Assembly (NCBI GenBank): GCA_913051935.1
Contig: CAJXCU010000025.1
Location: 1 to 32,691 of the forward strand
Direction of reading: 5' to 3'
Length of the DNA: 32,691 nt
From: an uncultured Flavobacteriales bacterium
GTDB taxonomy: Bacteria; Bacteroidota; Bacteroidia; Flavobacteriales_D; Crocinitomicaceae
The translations under genes were made by a program, and so were the position numbers. The notes under the pieces are model-generated. The model was given only the letters and a program-made list of their open reading frames with translations. It was not told the origin of the DNA and ran no database searches. Below, piece after piece: positions 22,850 to 29,969 of this stretch. Positions within the stretch are counted from its first letter, which is position 1; every line of letters begins with the position of its first letter.

Positions 22850-25420
22850 TTAGATTTTACCGGCCAGGGTAAACGCCTTTATTTTTGTAAAGAATACACT
22901 CCCATCTGTTGAAAAAGCCTCAAATAACATGACATATGCTCCAATTGGACTTTTCTGCCCATCTTGGTTTATCCCGTCCCAAGTAAACGTTCCGGAAGAG
23001 CCTAATAATTGATTTCTAAATAAATATTTTACGGGTCTTCCCATATTATCAAATATTTGAACTTGTCCTAATAAGCCCTCTTTCTCGACCATATAATTGA
23101 CCTGCAGCACGTCCTCAAATCCGTCATTATCAGGAGAAAAAGTAGGACTTGTAAAAGAGAAATCTCCTGCGTAGACAGCAGCAATAAATTGCGAATTTTT
23201 AATCCCTGGGGTACCAAATCCAATATCCTGTGCAGCAGAATGCCAATTAAAGGGGTCATTTGAATTTCCATTGGGGTCTATTCTTTCTAACGATACTCCA
23301 TTTAGGTCATCTATTACACTTAGATGCCAATCCTCAGTATACGAAACCTTATCCATCACCTCAAAACCCTGTAGTAAAACTACGGAAGCGGAGTCGTTGG
23401 CATAAGAGGGTAAATCATTTTGTAAAAATACGTTGGGATTATTACTTGGGTAATTTTCAATAGTGAATTGTGGATCTTCTCCAATGACAACAAATTCGTT
23501 TGGAGGAATCACATAATGTGAAGTGATGGTCTTAAAATTATCTAGCGTATCGTCTTTAAAGTTGGCAAATTGCCATTGGTAAAGATCAATGAATTTATTT
23601 GAATTGTTATATAGCTCAACCCAATCCTTTCCATCTGTGAACGGATTGCTAAGAATTTCATTGATTATAAGGTCTCCTGGATCTGCCAACTCTGGAAGTG
23701 CAAATGTGCCGCTCAGAACTGCAGGGTTAAGCCAGCAGTCCCTTATGTTGCTTAATTCGAAAGAATAGGTTTGACTCGGCGTAAGGTTTTCGTTAAATAA
23801 AAATATCAAACCATTTGCATATGCACTTTCAATGTATGTATTGGCAATGGTTAAATTTGGCTGGGCCTCGAAAATTAGGTCTGTTAATGAATTTGAATCG
23901 ATTCCTTCATTGAATTCAACTTGCAGATAATTGGGATCGAGAGCGATTGTATTCAAGATCAGCGGAGGATCAGTGTCTTCCGTATTGTCAAAAATCGAAT
24001 TTTGATTTCCTGGTGTCCCTCCATTTATTGCGCTAGAAGCGCTCCAATTCAGGACATCTGAGCAGGGGTCAATAAGATTGATCCTTTCCAAAGTATAGCC
24101 TCCAGATGCCTTTGATTCATCTTGGTACCATTCATCAGTGTAGTTCACCTCGTCGAGGATTAACCCATTTGAATTGTATAGCTTTAATGAGTCTCCTGCG
24201 TTATTAAGGCTTGGAAAACTTGTGACTGGATATGAAGACTGAAAAGAATCAATATTTGCTGTAGCTGTGAGAACGCCATAGCTATTTGGCAACAGCCAAC
24301 CCTCTTGTATGGTTCCGTCTGATGACGCATCCTCTATTTTCCATTCCGATAAGTCGAATATTTTGTCAGAGGTATTGAATATTTCAATAAACTCGATGGC
24401 GGGAAGTCCCACTGATGGACTTGGGTCAGGGAAAATTTCAGTTATAATAACATCTCCATGTTCTGGGATTTCACCAACAAGATAGCTCACATCAAAACTT
24501 TGGCTTTGCGATGAATTCCCTTCCAAATCCTCAATATTTTCAATATTAAGCGTGTATGCTGCCCCATTTAACAAAGCTTCTGCCAGATTTAAATGAACAA
24601 TACTCGTATTGATCTCATCAAGATTTGCTTCAGCAATGTCAAGTGTAGGAGAAATTGTATAGTTTGATACCTCTTGTGCAGATAACTCCTCTAACGGCTC
24701 ATTAAACTGTAGGTCAATTTCAGTTGCCGAAAGAACCGAAACATCAATACAAACTGGTGGTGTTTCATCAATTTCTTCCGTACCTATATAAATATCGTCG
24801 TAGTAAAATTTATTGGCATTACTTACAGTATAGTTGCTCAGCATGCCTGAGTAATTGTTACTTAGAGGGCTAGTATCATTCGCAGTGGACAGAAGAATAA
24901 AGTTGGTTCCTCCTGAAGGGTCACAAAAAAGTTTCCAGTCTCCGTTTGTCGCCCGAGTTATTTTAAGATTAATCTCAAAGCTGGTTGCGATTTGTCCGTC
25001 AATACCAGCACACAAGAGAATAGAATTCCCTTCACTCATCTTAAACAGTCTAATTGCATCCACTGAGCCTGATTCTCCGAGCTGAATGTAGAAACCATTT
25101 TGACAATTGCTAAGGTCTTCACTATCCGATGTTAAATATAGTCTTCCGAAGTTAGCAGAGGATGGTGAAAAAGCCTGCTTCACCCAAAATCTCCATTCAT
25201 TATCATCCGAGTTGTTGAGGTTGTTTTCGATACTCAGATATGAGGTGGCGGCTACGGAATTATTAGATTGAAGCTTTTCATCTCCATTCACCTGATAATC
25301 CGAGATTGTTCCGCTCCATGTAGGGTTGTTTGTAAAGTCTCCGTCTGAAAAATCTTCAGCAATTTGAGCAAAGATAGAATGGCAAAATAATAAGAGGAAA
25401 AAGGCTAATTTATAATGCAT
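22850..25420 (-). CDS. Large secreted lamin-tail-domain protein, T9SS-like C-terminus
   Basis: 856 residues with signal peptide MHYKLAFFLLLFCHSIFAQ. After an N-terminal lectin/LamG-like beta domain (about 20-215) come two repeats of the same pair of modules: an Ig-like strand set (starting ETPPVCIDV and DTDPPLILNTI) and a lamin-tail domain (GDVIITEIFPDPSP...EFIEIFN; GDLIINEILSNPF...WVELYN). Both lamin-tail units end in similar blocks (YTDEWYQDES, LERINL, GGTPGNQNS versus YTEDWHL, LERIDP, GFGTPGIKNS). The last 90 residues (FSPDNDGFEDVL, IFDNMGRPVK, TFTWDGINQDGQ, PIGAYVMLF) form a FlgD/CHU_C-like domain, as in type IX cargo. Likely a surface or secreted protein. First gene of the four-gene minus-strand unit. 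Confidence 0.85.
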   Translation of the reverse strand: MHYKLAFFLLLFCHSIFAQIAEDFSDGDFTNNPTWSGTISDYQVNGDEKLQSNNSVAATSYLSIENNLNNSDDNEWRFWVKQAFSPSSANFGRLYLTSDSEDLSNCQNGFYIQLGESGSVDAIRLFKMSEGNSILLCAGIDGQIATSFEINLKITRATNGDWKLFCDPSGGTNFILLSTANDTSPLSNNYSGMLSNYTVSNANKFYYDDIYIGTEEIDETPPVCIDVSVLSATEIDLQFNEPLEELSAQEVSNYTISPTLDIAEANLDEINTSIVHLNLAEALLNGAAYTLNIENIEDLEGNSSQSQSFDVSYLVGEIPEHGDVIITEIFPDPSPSVGLPAIEFIEIFNTSDKIFDLSEWKIEDASSDGTIQEGWLLPNSYGVLTATANIDSFQSSYPVTSFPSLNNAGDSLKLYNSNGLILDEVNYTDEWYQDESKASGGYTLERINLIDPCSDVLNWSASSAINGGTPGNQNSIFDNTEDTDPPLILNTIALDPNYLQVEFNEGIDSNSLTDLIFEAQPNLTIANTYIESAYANGLIFLFNENLTPSQTYSFELSNIRDCWLNPAVLSGTFALPELADPGDLIINEILSNPFTDGKDWVELYNNSNKFIDLYQWQFANFKDDTLDNFKTITSHYVIPPNEFVVIGEDPQFTIENYPSNNPNVFLQNDLPSYANDSASVVLLQGFEVMDKVSYTEDWHLSVIDDLNGVSLERIDPNGNSNDPFNWHSAAQDIGFGTPGIKNSQFIAAVYAGDFSFTSPTFSPDNDGFEDVLQVNYMVEKEGLLGQVQIFDNMGRPVKYLFRNQLLGSSGTFTWDGINQDGQKSPIGAYVMLFEAFSTDGSVFFTKIKAFTLAGKI

Positions 25421-25434
25421 ATCATGATTGTATT

Positions 25435-25442
25435 CAAATATA
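25435..25442 (-). promoter_or_regulatory. Candidate -7 promoter box for lamin-tail operon
   Basis: TATATTTG on the minus strand, 14 bases before the ATG at 25420, matches TAnnTTTG. The spacing predicts a very short leader. No good -33 partner was found. Confidence 0.42.
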
Positions 25443-25490
25443 TTAATTTTACACCCACAGATTGTGATTCAATAAAGATTTAACAGTGAA

Positions 25491-26471
25491 ATGAAAGTAG
25501 CAGTTGTTGGTGTAACAGGAATGGTTGGTCAAGTAATGTTAAAAGTTCTAATGGAGATGAAGCTTCCTGTAACAACACTCATCCCGGTAGCTTCATCAAA
25601 GTCAAAAGGCTCCAAAATCCAATTTAATGGATCGGAGTACTCCGTTGTAGAAATGCATGAAGCACTTACGGAAAATCCAAATATTGCTATTTTTTCTGCG
25701 GGGGGTTCAGTATCATTGGAATGGGCACCTAAATTTGCAGAACAGGGGACTTATGTCATCGATAACTCTTCGGCATGGAGAATGGATCCTTCAAAAAAAT
25801 TAATCGTTCCCGAGGTGAATGGTCAAACACTCACCAAAAGCGATACAATCATTCCAAATCCAAATTGCAGTACCATTCAACTAGTACTCGTATTAAAACC
25901 CTTGCACGATAAGTATCGCGTCAAAAGAGTTGTCATGTCCACTTATCAATCTATAACAGGAACTGGTGTTAAAGCTGTAAAGCAAATGCAAAATGAGCGT
26001 GCAGGGATTGAGTCAGACATGGCTTATCCTTATCCTATTGATAAAAACTGTATTCCTCAGTGTGATGTTTTTCTTGAAAATGACTACACAAAAGAAGAAA
26101 TGAAGCTTACCAATGAAACCAAAAAGATCTTAGATCCTACAATTAATGTCTCGGCAACGGCGGTTCGTGTTCCAATTGTTGGTGGTCATTCAGAGTCTGT
26201 AAATATTGAATTTGAGCATGAGTTTAAGCTTGAGGAACTAAAAAAGGTTTTATCTGCGATGCCTGGAATAGTCGTCATGGATGTTCCCTCGAAGCAGGTT
26301 TATCCAATGCCCATTCATGCTGAAGGAAAAAATGAGGTTTTTGTAGGCCGTATTCGACGGGACGAGTCTCAATCCAGAACTGTAAATTTGTGGATTGTTA
26401 CGGACAATCTTCGAAAAGGAGCGGCTACGAATGCTGTTCAAATCGCGAAAATAATTGCTGATTTTTTTTAA
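25491..26471 (+). CDS. asd: Aspartate-semialdehyde dehydrogenase
   Basis: 326 residues, complete. Asd reduces L-aspartyl 4-phosphate with NADPH to aspartate semialdehyde, the branch point to lysine/diaminopimelate, threonine and methionine. Visible are the dinucleotide fold GVTGMVGQ (7-14), the catalytic Cys126 in PNPNCST, Gln153 in TYQSITGTG, and His233 in VGGHSES. The ATG at 25491 starts directly with the Rossmann strand MKVAVVG, so no other start is likely. The gene stands alone, divergent from the lamin-tail operon and convergent (six bases) with the next gene, and is plainly housekeeping. Confidence 0.95.
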   Translation: MKVAVVGVTGMVGQVMLKVLMEMKLPVTTLIPVASSKSKGSKIQFNGSEYSVVEMHEALTENPNIAIFSAGGSVSLEWAPKFAEQGTYVIDNSSAWRMDPSKKLIVPEVNGQTLTKSDTIIPNPNCSTIQLVLVLKPLHDKYRVKRVVMSTYQSITGTGVKAVKQMQNERAGIESDMAYPYPIDKNCIPQCDVFLENDYTKEEMKLTNETKKILDPTINVSATAVRVPIVGGHSESVNIEFEHEFKLEELKKVLSAMPGIVVMDVPSKQVYPMPIHAEGKNEVFVGRIRRDESQSRTVNLWIVTDNLRKGAATNAVQIAKIIADFF

Positions 26472-26477
26472 TGTCGG

Positions 26478-27974
26478 TTATTCAATGCGCTTGTACTCTT
26501 CCATTAAAATTTCGTAAGCATCTCTTTTCGCGTATCTGGAACGCATCCAAGCATAGAATATAATTAATCTAGGGTCCCTGAAAACCCTTTCCTTTCTCAG
26601 GTTAATTTTCTCTTCAAATTGTGATAATATCTTTTGATCTGCCTCATGTGGATTTTTGATGTACGTTTTAATTGTACTAATGAAATGTCTAACCATCCCA
26701 TATTGGTCAACATCGAGCATCTCCTTATGTTTTGATTCAATTCCATTCATGATCTTAATGCTGTAGTCGGTGTTTCCGATAGAGGTTTGAACAATCGCTA
26801 AAATCATTTCTTTTCTTATGAGCCACTCGCGGCCCATTTCCTTCTGATAGTATTTATCAGATTCTGACATGAAATTGAGAATCCGAATGGCTCTTGAATA
26901 ATCCCCCACAATAATATAATAACCTGAAAGATTCAAGGATAAATTTAGATTTTCTTGTATCGTAATTTTGTTGCTTTCATTTTCCAAGAATAATTCTGTT
27001 TGTTCTATCGCCTGGTCAATTTTGTAATCGAAGACTTGAATAAAACTTGAGATGGCCATTCTCTTGCCTCTGTAATTCAGGTTCACTGTTTCACTTTTCG
27101 ACATGAGGTCTTCTAATTTTGCGAGGTGGTAAAGTGATTTCTTGAAGTTTCTCGTATTTAAGAACGTATACGACATAATGTATTCAATTTGGGCATAGGT
27201 ATTGATTTGCGCGTTATCGTCAAATGCCTCCTCAGAAAACTCTTGGTAATATTTTTGAGCTACCTCGGCGAAAACCTTGAATTTTCGATTTACAATATAT
27301 TCGGCACGAATCATTTCAATAACCTTCAAGTGAATGTTTGGGTTTTTATACTCAGCCTTGAGATTCTTATACTGGGCGAGTGCGCCTTTGATTATTTGTG
27401 TCGGAGATTCCACACTTCCCTCTGCAATCTTAAGCTTCAGGTCATTTTTAATTTGAATAAAATATAATTGAAATTGGTCTAGCTTTGCTTGCTTGCTTTG
27501 TAGATCAAGAATTTTTGCTTTTATACCCGGGAAAAGCTCTTGATTAAAGTATGGTAATATTTTAAGTTTAAGACGCTGTATCTTTAAATTTAAATCTATA
27601 TTGTCTGATTTTTCTGCATTTTTTTCCTCTTTAATTAGCAAGTCCCAGGCGGCTTGAAATTTTTTTCTTTCGATGAAATAAGAAATCATTAAAATCATGC
27701 CATCCCTTTTGTTTTCTTTTTGCTCGGAAATTGATTTCTTCAGTATGATGAAATTTGTAAGTGACTTTGCGATTCTCTTCCGAATTGCGTGATAGTTCTG
27801 GTCACCAACCAGACTGATTTCGTTTTTTTTTCCTCCATTGTAAAACGAAAAAAGCTTTCGAAATACGTCGACATCTTTTCTCATTGCACCGGGGCGTTTT
27901 CTCGAAATGAATTGTTCAAATTCTTTCTTATCTGGATCAGATAGTGTCAAGATGATTTCTTTAATTAAGTCCAT
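26478..27974 (-). CDS. Helical-repeat (TPR-like) protein of unknown function
   Basis: 498 residues, cytosolic, almost entirely helical by composition, with many Lys, Glu and Leu. Repeats of 34-40 residues with hydrophobic spacing (for example ARIDQ-like IDQAIEQTELFLENES, SGYYIIVGDYSRAIRILNFM, RKEMILAIVQTSIGNTDYSIKIMNGI) suggest a tetratricopeptide-like superhelix, without strong TPR consensus. The N-terminal 50 residues (SDPDKKEFEQFISRKRPG, FRKLFSFYNGG) are the most distinctive part and recall a Bacteroidota-only family without an assigned role. Probably a protein-interaction scaffold. Single gene, convergent with asd; upstream lies the longest AT-rich gap of the window. Confidence 0.72.
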   Translation of the reverse strand: MDLIKEIILTLSDPDKKEFEQFISRKRPGAMRKDVDVFRKLFSFYNGGKKNEISLVGDQNYHAIRKRIAKSLTNFIILKKSISEQKENKRDGMILMISYFIERKKFQAAWDLLIKEEKNAEKSDNIDLNLKIQRLKLKILPYFNQELFPGIKAKILDLQSKQAKLDQFQLYFIQIKNDLKLKIAEGSVESPTQIIKGALAQYKNLKAEYKNPNIHLKVIEMIRAEYIVNRKFKVFAEVAQKYYQEFSEEAFDDNAQINTYAQIEYIMSYTFLNTRNFKKSLYHLAKLEDLMSKSETVNLNYRGKRMAISSFIQVFDYKIDQAIEQTELFLENESNKITIQENLNLSLNLSGYYIIVGDYSRAIRILNFMSESDKYYQKEMGREWLIRKEMILAIVQTSIGNTDYSIKIMNGIESKHKEMLDVDQYGMVRHFISTIKTYIKNPHEADQKILSQFEEKINLRKERVFRDPRLIIFYAWMRSRYAKRDAYEILMEEYKRIE

Positions 27975-28098
27975 AGAATGATATTAATCTAATTTGAAAG
28001 TTAAAGTTCAAATAAATTATGGTTATTTAAATAAATAAGCATCAAATTATTTTTATATATAAATATCCTTTTTAAAAGTAATTAAATTATTGTAAATC

Positions 28099-28116
28099 AA
28101 TTTATTATAATAAATT
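28099..28116. repeat. 18-bp perfect AT palindrome in divergent gap
   Basis: AATTTATTATAATAAATT reads the same on both strands. It lies in the 27975-28210 gap between two divergent genes, about 95 bases before the start at 28211. The whole gap is very AT-rich, so chance is a real possibility; otherwise it could be an operator. Nothing else identifiable is seen in this gap. Confidence 0.4.
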
Positions 28117-28210
28117 AAAGCTGTTTAAAAATATCTTCAATAGATTGTTTTTTTTGTCGGGGATATCAATATATTATCTTCCTTTGTAGAGAAATTTAAA
28201 AATATATGTG

Positions 28211-29380
28211 ATGAAAAATACTTTACTAATTATATGTTTATTTGCCTTTACTTGGGGGGGGGTCGCACAGGGAAACTCATCTATTGCTGTTGCCAATCCG
28301 AATGTTGAAGGCCTTTATGCCACACCAGAAATGTGTGCCAAAATGATTCGCTTGGAACTCTCAAAGCTGAATAAGTACTCGGTTTATGACAAGTTCGATA
28401 TGCAGGATGCCTATGATTCCAATGAGGCCTACAAAACGTCTTGTTTAAGTAAAACATGCCTTGTAGAATTTGGTCAAAAGCTGGGTGCGAATTACATGAT
28501 GACGGGGAGCTTTGATTTGCTTGGTAATAAAATTGTGATTACCCTTAAGATGATTGATGTTGCCAATAATTCAGTTTACAAATCGGGTTTGAAGGAATTC
28601 ACCAATCAAGAGAAAGAGCTGCAACGAATGGTGGAGGTCTTGCTTACAGAAATGTTGGATATTCCGGTCAACAAAGAGCTTAGTGACCGATTAAAGTTTG
28701 ACAATGATATCATTACAAAAGCCAATGTTGGTAAGGTCAGTAACGCCGGTCCTCGCGTTGGAGTTGGTGTTATGACAGGTGCATTTTATGAATATGCGAA
28801 TCGATCCAAGTCTCAGGGTGGATTAGATATCTTCCCTGCTGTAAGCATGATTGGTTACCAGCTTGAGGCGCAATATGTGGGCACAGATAATTTTTCTGCG
28901 CTTGCTGAGTTCATCTTAAATGTGAATGGATTGGAGCAAGGAAAATTTATACCAACATTATCCATTTTAAATGGTTTTAGATTTGGTGATTCGGCATGGG
29001 AATTTGCCTTCGGTCCTGGTTTTACATTAACGAAAACATCCATGGGTAGATTCGTGGATGGTGATTATCAGACCCAACGTGAATACCAAGACTATTGGGA
29101 AGGGGAGTTTAATCCGAATTCTGGAGAGTCATATAACTCGCACATGAATAATCCAGATTATTTAGACATAATGAATACAATGGAAGAAACCCTTGATGAT
29201 CGTGCGGATGTAAAAGGAGCTTTCATGTTTGTGATGGCTTTTGGAAGAACATTTAGGTCAGGAGCCTTGAACATACCCGTGAATATTTTTTATTCTTCTC
29301 GAGGTGGTGGGGGTATTGCAGGTATAAACATTGGTTTCAATGTTACCAAGAAAAAAACAACAATGATGTCTGGTCTTTAG
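28211..29380 (+). CDS. Secreted CsgG/LpoB-like protein with C-terminal barrel-like part
   Basis: 389 residues from the ATG at 28211 (the in-frame GTG just before it is unlikely). Signal peptide MKNTLLIICLFAFTWGGVAQ. Residues about 20-150 look like a CsgG/LpoB/TolB-N nucleotide-binding-like fold: strand SIAVANPNVE, helix ATPEMCAKMIRLELSKL, YSVYDKFDM, then KTCLVEFGQKLGANYMMTGSF and a strand NKIVITLKMIDVANNSVYKSG. Two Cys (in SCLSKTC) are spaced for a disulfide. From about 180 on it is Gly/aromatic-rich and strand-like, as in an outer membrane barrel. The fused pair suggests an envelope protein; partner unknown. A run of nine G interrupts the signal-peptide codons. A strong terminator follows 20 bases after the stop. 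Confidence 0.75.
   Translation: MKNTLLIICLFAFTWGGVAQGNSSIAVANPNVEGLYATPEMCAKMIRLELSKLNKYSVYDKFDMQDAYDSNEAYKTSCLSKTCLVEFGQKLGANYMMTGSFDLLGNKIVITLKMIDVANNSVYKSGLKEFTNQEKELQRMVEVLLTEMLDIPVNKELSDRLKFDNDIITKANVGKVSNAGPRVGVGVMTGAFYEYANRSKSQGGLDIFPAVSMIGYQLEAQYVGTDNFSALAEFILNVNGLEQGKFIPTLSILNGFRFGDSAWEFAFGPGFTLTKTSMGRFVDGDYQTQREYQDYWEGEFNPNSGESYNSHMNNPDYLDIMNTMEETLDDRADVKGAFMFVMAFGRTFRSGALNIPVNIFYSSRGGGGIAGINIGFNVTKKKTTMMSGL
28254..28262 (+). repeat. G9 homopolymer in coding region
   Basis: Nine consecutive G, within the signal-peptide part of the CsgG/LpoB-like gene. Loss or gain of one G gives early stops (checked by reading both shifted frames). This is the longest G run I noticed in the window. 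It could be a phase-variation tract or a base-calling risk. Confidence 0.85.
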
Positions 29381-29400
29381 TATAAAAAAGAGCATTTTAA

Positions 29401-29437
29401 AGGGTTGGTTAACTATGCGTTAGCCAGCCCTTTTTTT
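29401..29437 (+). terminator. Strong intrinsic terminator
   Basis: A 13-bp stem without mismatch (two or more G-U pairs), arms 29401-29413 and 29419-29431, encloses a five-base loop and runs into T7. It ends the transcript of the gene at 28211-29380. Confidence 0.9.
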
Positions 29438-29443
29438 GTGGTC

Positions 29444-29484
29444 AAAAGGTTGGGACAAAATTATTTTGTTTCTTCGTTCCAACC
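29444..29484 (-). terminator. Possible terminator of the PCD gene
   Basis: On the minus strand, GGTTGG (29479-29484) can pair with CCAACC (29448-29453), followed by TTTT. The stem is only six pairs with a large interior that holds a further short AAAAT/ATTTT pairing, so the call is weak. It lies 38 bases beyond the stop at 29522. Confidence 0.35.
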
Positions 29485-29521
29485 CAAACATGGGCAATCA
29501 CTGAAATTTAAAAGAGTTTAC

Positions 29522-29764
29522 TTAATTTGAAGCAAAGACATGGTCGATTTTCCGGGTAAGTTCATGGTCTTTGGAAGTAATAGAATTTGAATCATGACTG
29601 AAGATTTCAATTCTCAGAAATTTATAACTGTAGATTTTTAAATCGGGATGGTGGTTTATTGATTCTGCGATGACAGCAATTTTATTTAATAAACTCAGGG
29701 CTTCCTGAAAGTCTTGGCATTTTACATTTCTAACAAGCTTTCCATCTGATTCTTCCCAATTCAT
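29522..29764 (-). CDS. Pterin-4a-carbinolamine dehydratase
   Basis: 80 residues with the whole core motif of the family: AESINHHPDLKIYSYKFL (H38, H39, P40), a strand LRIEIFSHDSNSIT with H57 and D58, and SKDHELTRKID. The enzyme dehydrates 4a-hydroxytetrahydropterin. It is about 15-20 residues shorter than PhhB because of a reduced N-terminus, but all catalytic His are there. No aromatic amino acid hydroxylase is in the window; the family also has moonlighting uses, for example in molybdopterin metabolism, and its role here is not decidable. It points away from the TPP-controlled receptor gene, with 205 bases between the two starts. Confidence 0.9.
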   Translation of the reverse strand: MNWEESDGKLVRNVKCQDFQEALSLLNKIAVIAESINHHPDLKIYSYKFLRIEIFSHDSNSITSKDHELTRKIDHVFASN

Positions 29765-29816
29765 GGTATGAAAATAAAATTTATTCAGCTTTCCACGTCG
29801 TGTTTTAAAAAATAAT

Positions 29817-29824
29817 TACTTTTG
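29817..29824 (+). promoter_or_regulatory. Candidate -7 promoter box of riboswitch transcript
   Basis: TACTTTTG matches TAnnTTTG. A start at about 29831 would place the first nucleotide right at the 5' edge of the riboswitch aptamer, which supports the call. No clear -33 element. Confidence 0.5.
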
Positions 29825-29829
29825 TGCCG

Positions 29830-29905
29830 TCTCTAAGGGGTGCCTAAAGGCTGAGATTATACCCATTGAACCTGATTAGGATAATGCCTGCGCAGGGAAG
29901 ATGAC
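29830..29905 (+). promoter_or_regulatory. TPP (thiamine pyrophosphate) riboswitch
   Basis: The THI-box aptamer is complete: GGGGTGCC at 29837-29844, GGCTGAGA at 29849-29856, TACCC at 29860-29864, GAACCTGAT at 29868-29876, and GGATAATGCCTGCGCAGGGA at 29879-29898. GTCT near 29829-29833 with AGAT near 29899-29902 can close P1. TPP binding should repress the downstream receptor gene. The stretch from 29906 to the ATG at 29970 contains no T-rich terminator, so control is more likely at translation or by an alternative fold: AAGGGG in the aptamer (29835-29840) is complementary to CCCCTT at 29942-29947. Confidence 0.95.
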
Positions 29906-29969
29906 CGAGCTAGTTAATTATTTATAACCAATAAGAATTGGCCCCTTGTTCTTGTTTAATTTTTTAAAA

